Of a stretch of DNA of 64,000 bases, positions 45,469-58,715 are shown piece after piece. The notes below the pieces were generated by a model. The model was not told where the DNA came from and did not search any database. It saw nothing but the letters and a program-made list of their open reading frames with translations. Positions within the stretch are counted from its first letter, which is position 1; each line of letters begins with the position of its first letter. The stretch is taken from assembly GCF_018614585.1 (NCBI RefSeq), contig NZ_JAGGOI010000004.1, forward strand, positions 62,001-126,000. Reading direction: 5' to 3'. The stretch is from Streptomyces sp. ISL-1 (GTDB lineage: Bacteria; Actinomycetota; Actinomycetes; Streptomycetales; Streptomycetaceae). The translations under genes were made by a program, and so were the position numbers.

Positions 45469-46388
45469 CGCACTCGGCTGAGTCTTTCGTCCACCCGGCG
45501 CTGTTCTACCAAAATAGCCAGGAGTACCTGGCCGGGACTGTGCCGTTCATCCAGAAGGGTCTCGCTGCGGGCGAGCCGGTGGCGGTAGCAGTCCCCGGGA
45601 GCAACCTCGAACTGCTCCGCGCGGAGCTGGGGAAAAGCGCCGAAGCCGTGCAGCTCATCGACATGAAAGCCGCCGGGCGCAACCCGGGACGGATCATTCC
45701 CAAGGTATTGTTGGCCTTTGCCGATGCCCATCCCACCCGACGGGTGCAGATCATCGGTGAGCCGATCTGGCCCGGCCGTACTCCGGCCGAATACCCGGCC
45801 TGTGTCCAGCACGAGGCACTGATCAACACCGCGTTCCGCGGACGCGAAGTCACCATCCTGTGCCCCTATGACGCCGCACGGCTCGATCCCGCGGTGCTCG
45901 CTGACGCGTACGCCACCCACCCCGTCGTCGTCGACGCAGGACGTGAGGAGCTCAGCGGCACATACGACCCCGACCGCGTCGTGGCTGCGTACAACCAGCC
46001 GCTGGCCCGCCCGCCGCGGGCCGCCGTGTTCGCCTTTGAAGCCGAATGCCTGCCCGATGCCAGGGACTTCGCGGTCGATCGGGCCAAGTACCTGGGTCTG
46101 ACGGGTGAGCGTGTTGAGGATTTCGCCCTGGCTGTCGCCGAGCTGACCACCAACAGCGTTGTGCACGGTGGGGGATCAGGCACCGTATGGGTCTGGGGCG
46201 AGGGCGGGCAGGTCCTGTGCGAGGTGAGAGACTCAGGGCACCTGAGTGACCCACTGGCGGGCCGTCGTCCGCCCTTGCGCGACCAACTCGGCGGCCGGGG
46301 CCTGCTGATGGTCAACTACCTCACCGACCTGGTCCGCGTCCACACCGGCCCGGAGGGCACCGCGATCCGCTTCCACCTCGGGAACTGA
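45465..46388 (+). CDS. MEDS sensor domain fused to RsbW-like ATPase
   Basis: The product has 307 residues from GTG 45465, overlapping the STAS stop. Residues 1-170 form a MEDS (DcmR-type sensory) domain (FVHPALFYQNSQEYLAGTVP, TILCPYDAARLDPAVLADAY). Residues about 195-305 form an HATPase_c module with VAELTTNSVVHGG, VCEVRDSGHLSDP and GGRGLLMVNYL. I infer a sensor-kinase-like anti-sigma factor or a kinase for the STAS partner. MEDS domains are linked to methanogen/methylotroph-type sensing, but the ligand is unknown. Confidence 0.88.
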   Translation: MTHSAESFVHPALFYQNSQEYLAGTVPFIQKGLAAGEPVAVAVPGSNLELLRAELGKSAEAVQLIDMKAAGRNPGRIIPKVLLAFADAHPTRRVQIIGEPIWPGRTPAEYPACVQHEALINTAFRGREVTILCPYDAARLDPAVLADAYATHPVVVDAGREELSGTYDPDRVVAAYNQPLARPPRAAVFAFEAECLPDARDFAVDRAKYLGLTGERVEDFALAVAELTTNSVVHGGGSGTVWVWGEGGQVLCEVRDSGHLSDPLAGRRPPLRDQLGGRGLLMVNYLTDLVRVHTGPEGTAIRFHLGN

Positions 46389-46506
46389 CCGGGACGCAGC
46401 ACTGTTGGCCGATGGCCGGGGCGAACTGCACGTCGGCCGGGTGTACGTGCCCGGACAACCCGAGATCGTCCCCCGTCGGCGTCTACGTCCACGCGGCTCG
46501 CTGCTC

Positions 46507-48534
46507 CTACAGGAGGTCGCGAGGGAGCGTCTCGTTCCAGGTACGGGAGAAGACCCGGCGGTCGTTTTCGAAACCGTCCAGGGTGGCGTCGACGAAGAAC
46601 TCGGTCTCGCTGGACCTCAGCGCGGTACGGGTCTCCACCCGCACGTCCCAGTCGTCCCGGCGGAACCGCATGGTCCAAGTCGTTTCCCCGCCGACCGAGG
46701 TGAAGTCGTCGGCGACGGCCACATACCTCTCGTAAGCCCGCAGACCGACGTCGAGACCGATGTCGTCGTAGCGCACCATGCCGCGGTCCTTGACGATCTC
46801 GAGCTCGGAGTTGTAGCCGACCAGGTCCCGTTTGACCTCCCAGCGTTGCTCCCGGGGTGTCAGCTGGGTGGTGGCCAGGGGTGCTGTGCCCTCGGGCTCG
46901 CCGAACGGACGCTGGGGAAGGTGGTCGGGCTCCCGCGTGGGACGCAGCGGCAGCGTCAGGCTGCTGGCGCCCTCGTACACGCTCAACAGCACTGGCCGGG
47001 GCGGTGGCCAGGCGAGCGGCCAGTAGGAGGTGGACAGCGACAACCGGATGCGGTGTCCGGGCGGGAAAGCCTGGGCCACGCTGTTGAGATGGACGGTGGC
47101 CCGGTAGCGCGTACCGGGTTCCAGGGGCTCCGGGGCTCCGGTGTCATCGCGGTGGGTGAGATTGAGCAGGCCGTAAGTGACGCGGGTGGCGCTGCCGTCG
47201 GGGGCCACGTCGGACAGCCGGGCGGCGACCATGGCGACCGGTTCGCTGACCGACAGGTCCAGTTCGACGCTGGCGGAGCCGAGGATCTCGACACGCTCGG
47301 TGAGTTCGTCGGTGTCGAAGACCAGTGAGCCGCCGTCCTCCTCCCGCTGGTCGTAGGGCAGGTCCGGCGGTGCGTTGTACGAGGCCCACTTGCCGGCGAA
47401 CTGACCGACGGACAGGGGCGACTGCACGGTCAGGACGTCCTCGTTCGGCGTCGTCTCACCAGGGGCGCCGATGCGGTGCCTGCTGAGCGGGTGAGCGGTC
47501 GGCTCGACATGCGGTGAGGGCCAGGCCGGTTCGCCCACCCAGCGGCCGGGCCGGTCCTCATACGCGGTGGAGGGCGGCACACTGTCCTGCATCCACGTCT
47601 GCAGCATGGGCCCGTCCATGACTCCGTTGTCGACGCCCTTGAGCCAGTGATCCCACCAGGCGACGACCTCTTGCAGGTAGCCGATGGCGGGGCCCGGTTC
47701 GCCGAGGTGGGGGAACTTGTGCGACCACGGGCCGATCAGGCCCTTGCGCGGTACGTCCAGATTGCCCAGCAGACGGGTCACCGCGTTCGAGTAGCCGTCC
47801 GCCCAGCCGCTGGAGGCGAGGACGGGACAGCGCACGTCCTGGTAGTTCTCGCAGACCGAGGCGTGCTGCCAGTACGCGTCGCGGCGCTGGTGGCGCAGCC
47901 ACTCCAGCACCCACGGGCGAGTGTTCTCCAGGCGTTCGTGCCACATCTCACGCCAGCGCTCGCCTACGACGGCGGGGTCCGGCGGGCAGGTGGCGTAGGC
48001 GAACATGGTGCCCGCCTCGGCCAGGTTGTCCGACAGCAGGGCGCCGCCCATGTAGTGCATGTCGTCGGCGTACCGGTCGTCGGTGAAGGATGCGATGACG
48101 ATGGCTCGCAGGCTCGGCGGCCGGCGTGCGGCGACCTGAAGGGCGGCGAACGCGCCCCACGAGATGCCCATCATGCCCGTACTGCCGTCGCACCAGGGCT
48201 GCTCGGCCAGCCAGGCGAGGACGTCCTCGGCGTCGGTCTGTTCCTGCTCCAGGTACTCGTCCGCCAGGACGCCTTCCGACTCGCCGGTGCCGCGCATGTC
48301 GACGCGGACACATGCGTAGCCGTGACCGGCGATGTACGGGTGGTGCATGGAGTCGCGTACCGAGGACAGGTCGCGTTTGCGGTACGGGATGTACTCCAGC
48401 ACGGCCGGCACCGGTTCCGCGTCCGAGGAGACCGGACGCCAGATCCGCGCCGACAGGCAGATGCCGTCGGACATGGGGATGGCGACGTGCTCTTCTTCCG
48501 TTGTCGCGTACGGCAGATTACTGACAAAACGCAT
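46507..48534 (-). CDS. CocE/NonD-family hydrolase (X-Pro dipeptidyl-peptidase-like)
   Basis: The product has 675 residues. The start is ATG 48534 (MRFVSNLPYATTEEEHVAIP); the longer frame runs into the ATP-grasp gene. The alpha/beta-hydrolase domain has RVDMRGTGESEG and the nucleophile elbow GISWGA with Ser125. The C-terminal jelly-roll (SVELDLSVSEPVAMVAARLS) is typical of the S15/CocE group. It should cleave an ester or peptide bond in a small molecule. No signal peptide is seen. It lies downstream of the ATP-grasp ligase, so it may hydrolyse or process the ligase's product. Confidence 0.88.
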   Translation of the reverse strand: MRFVSNLPYATTEEEHVAIPMSDGICLSARIWRPVSSDAEPVPAVLEYIPYRKRDLSSVRDSMHHPYIAGHGYACVRVDMRGTGESEGVLADEYLEQEQTDAEDVLAWLAEQPWCDGSTGMMGISWGAFAALQVAARRPPSLRAIVIASFTDDRYADDMHYMGGALLSDNLAEAGTMFAYATCPPDPAVVGERWREMWHERLENTRPWVLEWLRHQRRDAYWQHASVCENYQDVRCPVLASSGWADGYSNAVTRLLGNLDVPRKGLIGPWSHKFPHLGEPGPAIGYLQEVVAWWDHWLKGVDNGVMDGPMLQTWMQDSVPPSTAYEDRPGRWVGEPAWPSPHVEPTAHPLSRHRIGAPGETTPNEDVLTVQSPLSVGQFAGKWASYNAPPDLPYDQREEDGGSLVFDTDELTERVEILGSASVELDLSVSEPVAMVAARLSDVAPDGSATRVTYGLLNLTHRDDTGAPEPLEPGTRYRATVHLNSVAQAFPPGHRIRLSLSTSYWPLAWPPPRPVLLSVYEGASSLTLPLRPTREPDHLPQRPFGEPEGTAPLATTQLTPREQRWEVKRDLVGYNSELEIVKDRGMVRYDDIGLDVGLRAYERYVAVADDFTSVGGETTWTMRFRRDDWDVRVETRTALRSSETEFFVDATLDGFENDRRVFSRTWNETLPRDLL

Positions 48535-48623
48535 ACAGCCGTCTCTCTCCTTCTCCTGGGGCTCGTCCTGGACGGCTGCCCTGGGTCCTGCCCGGCACAC
48601 CGGTCGGGACCGACCGTCCTGCC

Positions 48624-49931
48624 TCAGCTGTTCTTCTCGTCCCGGCTTCCGGGTGTGGTCCGGTCGAAGGTGAGCTTCAGGGCCGCGACGCAACGGTCAT
48701 ACTTCTCGCGCAGATCCTCTTCGCTGTCCCCTCCGGTGAAGATGTGGGCCAGTTCGAAGCTGTAGCTGTCCTGCCCGGGCATCCGCGACAGCCGCTGCCC
48801 CTCCTCGGGCACCATGTCGATCCGCACTCCGGGGATCTCCTGCTCGATGCGCCTCAGGTCCTCTCGCGAGGGCACGTCGTGCACGACGCCGTCGGCGAAC
48901 CACCGGTAGTACCACTTGGCGGCTGCCTTGTAGGGACCGGCGCCGTCAGGCAGGCTCGGGTCCTTGCCGAGGGCGAGGCTGAGCATGCAGTGGTGGTTTG
49001 GCACACCGTCGACATACTCGAACAGTTCGGCGTGCGACTGTGAGTGCCGGGGATTGATCTCCAGCAGGTTGATCGCGTCGGTCCGCGGGTCGTAGAAGTA
49101 CTCGATGCTGAACGTCGCCGAGTCCATCCCGATCTGGCGTATCACCCGCTCGGAGACGTCACGCAGGCGCCGCACCACGGGTTCGGGGAGCGTCGAGGGG
49201 TACTGATGGCGCAGAAAGCACGAGCTGCCGGGATAGTTGATGGAGTCCAGCGCGCCGTAGACGGTGACCTCGCCTTGGTGGACGTATCCCTCCACCGCGA
49301 CCTGGATGCCCGACAGCGCTTCCTCCGCCAGACACACCTGGCTTCCGACGCCCTCCATCTCCGACGGCAGGTTCAGCTGGTCGAGGATGTACTCGAACGG
49401 GCGGCCGACGCGGCCGACCCCCGCGCGGATCTCATCCACCGCCGCGCGGAACTCGTCCTCGTTCTTCACCCCGAAGGCCAGCTCCGACGAGTACGACAAT
49501 GCGGGCTTGAGCCACATCGGGAAACGGACGCCTTCCGGCGGATGCGGATCCCCCGCCTCCAGATCGACCCGGCCGAAGCGTGGGTGCTCCTCGACGACCT
49601 TCTGCTGCTCCAGTCGGCTCCAGTACTTGTGCTCGCACTTGACGACCGACTCCAGACTGGTGCTGCGCGTGCCGTACCGCTCGCTCAAGATCGGTACGAG
49701 TGTGCTCACCGGGAAGTCCCAGTACCCGACGATCGCGTCGATGCTTCCATCGAACGCGTCCAGTATTTCCTGCGCCTTCTCCAGCAGGGCAGGCACGGAC
49801 ACTTCGCCGACCTGCAGTTCCTCGATGGTCAAAAGGGGGTGAAAGCGGTACTCCCGCGCACCGGGCGAGTTGTGCAAGGTGGGCAGGTTGGCGTCGTCCA
49901 GGCCGATCACGAAGATGTTCTTCTCGCTCAC
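48624..49931 (-). CDS. ATP-grasp domain ligase
   Basis: The product has 435 residues, from GTG 49931 with GAGGAG 5-6 nt upstream. An ATP-grasp core is seen: MWLKPALSYSSELAFGV (lysine/glycine loop), and INLLEINPRHSQSHAELFEY, where Glu and Asn bind Mg-ATP. ATP-grasp enzymes join a carboxylate to an amine or thiol through an acyl-phosphate. Substrate is unknown; the biotin-carboxylase-like order fits amino-acid or peptide ligases. With the CocE-like hydrolase 89 bp downstream it could be a synthesis/processing pair. Confidence 0.88.
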   Translation of the reverse strand: MSEKNIFVIGLDDANLPTLHNSPGAREYRFHPLLTIEELQVGEVSVPALLEKAQEILDAFDGSIDAIVGYWDFPVSTLVPILSERYGTRSTSLESVVKCEHKYWSRLEQQKVVEEHPRFGRVDLEAGDPHPPEGVRFPMWLKPALSYSSELAFGVKNEDEFRAAVDEIRAGVGRVGRPFEYILDQLNLPSEMEGVGSQVCLAEEALSGIQVAVEGYVHQGEVTVYGALDSINYPGSSCFLRHQYPSTLPEPVVRRLRDVSERVIRQIGMDSATFSIEYFYDPRTDAINLLEINPRHSQSHAELFEYVDGVPNHHCMLSLALGKDPSLPDGAGPYKAAAKWYYRWFADGVVHDVPSREDLRRIEQEIPGVRIDMVPEEGQRLSRMPGQDSYSFELAHIFTGGDSEEDLREKYDRCVAALKLTFDRTTPGSRDEKNS

Positions 49932-50015
49932 CGATTCTCCTCGGGTTTTGGTGTCCTGTGTCCGGGGTGTTCCGTATCCGCCACGCGGCGGTCGGCCCCG
50001 CTCGGCTGGGCTGGG

Positions 50016-50243
50016 TCAGGCGCTCAGCACAGAGTCGTCCTCGGTGCGGGCCCCGGGGAGCCGGTTGCGGGCCGCGACGAGAGCGGTGTCGATGTCGCCG
50101 GTGCCGGTCGAGACGCACAGCGTGTAAACGAGATCGTCCATTCGCTGTCGGGCCTGCGGTGACCCGTCCTCGGCACTCAGCACACGCAGCGCGTCGTACT
50201 GTTCGATCAGATTGCGCAGGACGACAGGGTGAGCCATCAGCAC
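50016..50243 (-). CDS. DUF5133 protein
   Basis: The product has 75 residues from GTG 50243 with AGGAGG 6 nt upstream (an ATG at 50237 would be 12 nt away). The start MLMAHPVVLRNLIEQYDALR is characteristic of DUF5133. The protein is small, helical and cytoplasmic. It is upstream of the ATP-grasp/CocE genes on the same strand; function unknown, perhaps regulatory. Confidence 0.8.
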   Translation of the reverse strand: MLMAHPVVLRNLIEQYDALRVLSAEDGSPQARQRMDDLVYTLCVSTGTGDIDTALVAARNRLPGARTEDDSVLSA

Positions 50244-50653
50244 AGGGAGCCTCCTACAGGCAACGGCCGCCGGGGGTGGGGTTGTCCCCCGGCTACCCCC
50301 CGCCTCTCACGACATGCCGTCACGATCAAGGGAGAGGGACTCCCCCGGGTGCGAAAGGCCGGAGTTGTCGCGTTACGGTGCCGCTGTCGCCCTGCTGACA
50401 TTCCGGTAACCCCGAGCCGACACCGCTGCGTTGCAGGGAGCTTTGCGACGGAGGGCGAACGGTGATTCCGCTTCTGCCCGGATTCCCCTCATAGGCCTTT
50501 GATTCCTGGCCACTGCCCGTTCCATGCGAAGAGAACTTCGAGTGCCGTGCGTTGGCAGCGAAATGCTGGGCAGCCGAATGAAAGAGGAACGGACGCCGCA
50601 TTTCAGCGGCCGTTCCCGTGGCGACAACACCGTCGACAGAGGAGTCATACTTC

Positions 50654-51001
50654 ATGAGCGACATCTGGGGCTACCAGCCGACGACCGGGTACACCGCAGG
50701 CGGCAGCCTGGTCGGTTTCAAGGTCGAGGCGACCGACGGAAGCATCGGCAAGGTCGACAAGCATTCCGACGAGGTCGGATCCTCGTACCTGGTCGTCGAC
50801 ACCGGAGTCTGGATCTTCGGCAAGCACGTCCTGCTGCCCGCCGGCACTGTCACCCGGGTCGACGCCGCCGAGGAAAAGATCTACGTCGACTGCACCAAGG
50901 ACCAGATCAAGGACGCACCCGAGTTCGACAAGGACAGGCACCTCAGCGACCTCGGACACCGTCAGCAGACCGGCGACCACTACAGCGGCTACCGCACCTG
51001 A
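50654..51001 (+). CDS. PRC-barrel domain protein
   Basis: The product has 115 residues from ATG 50654, GAGGAG 8 nt upstream; the longer frame to 50618 lacks a site. The PRC-barrel is seen in SLVGFKVEATDGSIGKVDKH and SYLVVDTGVWIFGKHVLLPA. A charged tail (KDQIKDAPEFDKDRHLSDLG) with YSGYRT follows. Such stand-alone PRC-barrel proteins are usually cytoplasmic and often stress-induced; function is unknown. The upstream 180 bp hold no sigma-B type consensus that I could find. Confidence 0.88.
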   Translation: MSDIWGYQPTTGYTAGGSLVGFKVEATDGSIGKVDKHSDEVGSSYLVVDTGVWIFGKHVLLPAGTVTRVDAAEEKIYVDCTKDQIKDAPEFDKDRHLSDLGHRQQTGDHYSGYRT

Positions 51002-51192
51002 CATTCGCGGGACGCTGGGGGGTGGGGCCGGGTACGCCGGCCCCACCCCCCAAGTTCATGTGGCCACTTCCCTTTCGCCGCGCACTGCACGCAGGCGACG
51101 GCGAATGCCCAGAGAGCGCCACGCCAAACACATAGGAACGAATGCATGAAGGCTCAACCTCAGGGCACACGAGGTTCTGGAGGTTGATAACT

Positions 51193-51363
51193 ATGGTTCC
51201 CCTGCTTCTCGTTCTACTGCTCGCCCTGATTCTCTTCGGTGCCGGATTCGCATTGAAGGCACTGTGGATCGTGGCGGTGATCGTGCTCGCCGTATGGCTG
51301 CTCGGTTTCGTCATTCGCTCCGCCGGAACCGGTGGAAGTCGCGGCCGCTGGTACCGCTGGTAG
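51193..51363 (+). CDS. Small hydrophobic membrane protein
   Basis: The product has 56 residues from ATG 51193, GGAGG about 9 nt upstream. Two closely spaced hydrophobic helices (MVPLLLVLLLALILFGAGFA; LKALWIVAVIVLAVWLLGFV) end in RGRWYRW. Streptomycetes carry many such stress-related hydrophobic peptides. It has its own strong terminator. Confidence 0.82.
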   Translation: MVPLLLVLLLALILFGAGFALKALWIVAVIVLAVWLLGFVIRSAGTGGSRGRWYRW

Positions 51364-51383
51364 CCGTACGACTCCCACATTCG

Positions 51384-51420
51384 CGGTGCGGCCCCCGACA
51401 TCTTGTCGGGGGCCGCACCG
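51384..51420 (+). terminator. Strong hairpin terminator after the hydrophobic protein
   Basis: A 17-bp perfect stem (CGGTGCGGCCCCCGACA and its complement) with loop TCT. It lies 20 bp past the stop of the gene ending at 51363. Confidence 0.92.
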
Positions 51421-51966
51421 CGCTGCATTTGTTTCTGGCGAACAGGGCTCCGGTGCACGCAGGACGAGCGCAATGCCGGCCCCTGGACCGAGTTGTTCAA
51501 CCGACAGCCGCCTACGGCAAGGCTGACGAGGACACGGCAGGCGTTCCAGCGCACATCCGACCGTCGGCGGCGGGGCGCCGGACGGCCGCGCCACCCCATC
51601 GATCCGTGGCCGTCCGCAACCGCGCAGTCGTTCTCCCGCCGCATCCCCCGGCCGTGCCCAACAGCCGGTTTCCTCGCCGACCGCCGCTCCCACGGCAGCA
51701 ACGAGTCTCGATGCGCCCCCGCAGGATCAACTCCCCACCCCTACAGCCTCGTCCGACGCCTCGCTCCCTTGCGGCGCACCGCCGGAACATACGCTTCCGC
51801 CGATCTTTGTCGGTATCGCAGCTCGTGGGCTAGTCTTTGGCGAATTTTGCCGTCTTCTAGGGGCGGCGGATGGAAGCGTGGGCTCGGCATTCACGATCTG
51901 TCCGTGGTGGGCACTTCGTATCTCTGTGTACTGCTCTCGTAGCGGCCGAATTCGAGTGAGGTTGAC
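51421..51966. other. Upstream region of the hybrid kinase
   Basis: About 545 bp with no gene recognised. The left part has open frames with no motif. The right part probably carries the promoter listed separately. Confidence 0.55.
51807..51836 (+). promoter_or_regulatory. Candidate promoter of the hybrid kinase
   Basis: TTGTCG (51807-51812), 18-nt spacer, TAGTCT (51831-51836) fits the housekeeping promoter form; leaving a leader of about 125 nt before the ATG at 51967. Confidence 0.45.
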
Positions 51967-55989
<4,023 letters not shown>

Positions 55990-56049
55990 TCGTCGCCCCG
56001 CCCCTGCCTACCGCATTCTCGCGTCAACCACCCTGTCAGGAGCAGCACG

Positions 56050-58587
56050 GTGAATACCCTCCAGCCGCCCGAAGAGCCCGTCCGGGATGACGGGCCGCTG
56101 GAAGCCGCCTCCGATCACCAGTACCCCCGCGTGAGCGTGCCCCCGCCCCACCGGCTGGAAGAGGACACCAGCGACGAGGCGGACTCCGGGCTCTCCGTCA
56201 TCGTGGAGGAAGCCCAGGCCGAGGCCGGCGCCGACCCGGTCGGCGCATCGGCGGTCGGCCGACTGGCCGCCACAGTGGAACGCCTTCGCCGTGAAGTCCA
56301 AGCAGCCCATGCCGCCGCTGATGGCCGTGCCTTGATCGAGCTGGCCAAAGGCGTCCTGATCGAGCGGTTCCACTGCGGCCCCACCGAGGCCGCCGGGCAC
56401 CTCGCCGGCCTGGCCGAACAAACGGGCATGTCACAGCTTGAGCTGGCTGCCGACATCATCAATCAGTCCGCTCAGGACAGTTTCGCCGAGGCGGCCCACG
56501 ACTTCATTTCCCGGACCAACACCGCCAGTGAGACATCCGACAGGAAGGGCAGATCTGTCGCGGTGCGGCTGCGCGCAGCCGAGAGCGGCGCACTGGCCGC
56601 GGACGACACGCAGGCCGTGGCCGAGTCGGTCCTGCAACACGCGCTCGCCCCGCTGGGGGCCACCGCGGTCGCCATCTGGGCCGCAGGACATGACGCGTCG
56701 CTCACCCTCGCCGGCAACGCCGGGTTCGCCGCGGAAGAAGCCGGGCGCTGGCGATACGTGCCGCCCGGTGTGGAGACGGTGGCCCGACGGGCGCTGACCG
56801 AGCGCAAGACCGTGTGGTTCCAGGCACTCGCGGAAGCCGGCCTTCCGTCGATCAGCGATTATCAGGCAACCGGTGGCGGCCGAGTGGCCGTACCGGCCGG
56901 CGCCGGCGGCCGGATCATCGGAGTCCTGGAAATCTGCTGGCCCCATCGCCTCGCGCCGCAACCGCCTCAGATCCAGCGTCAGGTGGAAGCCCTCGCCGAA
57001 CTGTGTGCCCACACACTGGAAACGCACACAGCGGCAGTCATCGGTTCTCCCGGCGCACCCAATGCGCTGAAACGAGACCTCGCCGAACTGGTCGACCTCG
57101 TCGACGGCCTCTACGATCCCGCTCTGGTGCTGCTGCCTCACCTCGAGGCCGACGGGCACCTGACCGACTTCCGTATCCATCACACAAACCGTCACTTCGT
57201 CGATCCCGCGGGGCGGCCGCGCAGCGCCGTCAGCGGGGCGATGCTCCTGGAGGCCTACCCCATGGCCGCCGGCGACAGTGAGCTGTTCGAGAAGGTGGAG
57301 CGGGTGCATGCCACCGGTGAACCCTTCCACGCCCAGCGGATGACTCTCACCGCGCTGGTCGATCAGGTACCGCTCGAAGCTGTCGCCGACATCAGTATCA
57401 GCAGGCACGGCGGTGCTGTACTACTCATCTGGCGGATAGAGGACGAAGCAGGCAGGCTGGCCAGCCTCCTTCAGCACGCGCAGCGCCTGGGCCGCATTGG
57501 CGGATTCGAGGAGAACACCACATCCGGCAGGATCACATGGAACCAACAACTGCACAGCCTCCACGGCCTGCCGCCAACCGCTGCGCCAATCCCCTTGGAG
57601 CAATTGCCCGCGCACGCCCACCCCGACGACGCTGTCACCCTCGGCCGCTTTCTGCGCACCCTCTTTCAGCACCGGCGGTCCGCTTCCACTGCCTTCCGTC
57701 TGCAACGTCCCGACGGCGTTACTCGGCACGTCCGGGTCGTCGCTGAGCCGGTCCTCGACGCGGACGATCGGCTGCTCGCTGTACGAGGTGCCTTCCAGGA
57801 CATCTCCTCTCAGCACTGGACCGAGGTGGCGTTGGCAGCAACCCGTGACCAACTCGCCCACACGGAACAGGAGTCGGCCGAGCGCAACCGCCTCGCGCTG
57901 CAACTCCAGCAGGCGATCATGCCGCCGACCCGGGGCCCCATCGACGCACCCGGGCTCAGCATCGGAGTGCGCTACCGGCCGGCGGAAACCGAGCACCTGG
58001 TCGGCGGCGACTGGTACGACGCGTTCGTCCTGCCATCGAAACAGGTCCTCGTCTGCGTCGGTGACATCGCGGGCCATGGCATCGAGGCAGCGACCAGCAT
58101 GATCGTCCTCCGTAACGCCCTACGGGGCCTCGCTGTCACCGGCGCGGGCCCCGCGCAGCTCCTGACCTGGCTCAACGTAGTGGCCCACCACCTGACCGAT
58201 CCGGTCACCGCCACCGCGGTCTGCGGACTTTACGATCCCAGCCGCCGCATCCTGCGCTGGGCCCGTGCCGGTCACCTGCCGCCCGTTCTGGTGACCGAAC
58301 AGGAGACCACGAAACTGCCGCTCATCCGCGGCATGCTGCTCGGCGCAGTCGCACAAGCGGAGTACGAGGAAGGCGAAGTGCGACTCGAGGTGGGCGACAG
58401 GCTCCTGATGTACACGGACGGACTGGTCGAGCGAAGAGACTCCCCCATCCAGGACTCACTGCAGCATCTGATCGCCACCGCGAGCGTTGCCACCCAGTCT
58501 CTGGAACAACAACTGGACCGGCTGCTCACTCACAGCAGGGCGGACACCGATGACGACACATGCGTCGTCGGCCTCCAGGTGGAGTGA
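56050..58587 (+). CDS. ANTAR-GAF-PAS-SpoIIE phosphatase
   Basis: The product has 845 residues, from GTG 56050 with AGGAG 7 nt upstream. An ANTAR-like helical domain lies near residues 65-140 (LIELAKGVLIERFHCGPTEA), a GAF domain near 185-330, a PAS domain near 460-590 (LGRIGGFEENTTSGRITWNQ), and a SpoIIE/RsbU phosphatase at the end (YRPAETEHLVGGDWYDAF, GDIAGHGIEAATSM, DTDDDTCVVGL). It should dephosphorylate an antagonist protein and so release a sigma factor. It follows the hybrid kinase by 60 bp and precedes a SigB/F sigma factor by 128 bp. Confidence 0.9.
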   Translation: MNTLQPPEEPVRDDGPLEAASDHQYPRVSVPPPHRLEEDTSDEADSGLSVIVEEAQAEAGADPVGASAVGRLAATVERLRREVQAAHAAADGRALIELAKGVLIERFHCGPTEAAGHLAGLAEQTGMSQLELAADIINQSAQDSFAEAAHDFISRTNTASETSDRKGRSVAVRLRAAESGALAADDTQAVAESVLQHALAPLGATAVAIWAAGHDASLTLAGNAGFAAEEAGRWRYVPPGVETVARRALTERKTVWFQALAEAGLPSISDYQATGGGRVAVPAGAGGRIIGVLEICWPHRLAPQPPQIQRQVEALAELCAHTLETHTAAVIGSPGAPNALKRDLAELVDLVDGLYDPALVLLPHLEADGHLTDFRIHHTNRHFVDPAGRPRSAVSGAMLLEAYPMAAGDSELFEKVERVHATGEPFHAQRMTLTALVDQVPLEAVADISISRHGGAVLLIWRIEDEAGRLASLLQHAQRLGRIGGFEENTTSGRITWNQQLHSLHGLPPTAAPIPLEQLPAHAHPDDAVTLGRFLRTLFQHRRSASTAFRLQRPDGVTRHVRVVAEPVLDADDRLLAVRGAFQDISSQHWTEVALAATRDQLAHTEQESAERNRLALQLQQAIMPPTRGPIDAPGLSIGVRYRPAETEHLVGGDWYDAFVLPSKQVLVCVGDIAGHGIEAATSMIVLRNALRGLAVTGAGPAQLLTWLNVVAHHLTDPVTATAVCGLYDPSRRILRWARAGHLPPVLVTEQETTKLPLIRGMLLGAVAQAEYEEGEVRLEVGDRLLMYTDGLVERRDSPIQDSLQHLIATASVATQSLEQQLDRLLTHSRADTDDDTCVVGLQVE

Positions 58588-58715
58588 TGATGCGCTCAAG
58601 GCCGACCTGATCGGGCCCGCGGTTTTTCCAGTCATCGCAAAACCCGACAGGAATGCTCATGCGCGGTCGGGGAAGGCGCGTTCTGGCCAGACCTTCACTC
58701 TGGAAAGGATGACGC

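Noticed and set aside
48534..48693. Longer start for the CocE-like gene
   Set aside because: The upstream frame overlaps the ATP-grasp gene and has no ribosome site; MRFVSN start preferred.
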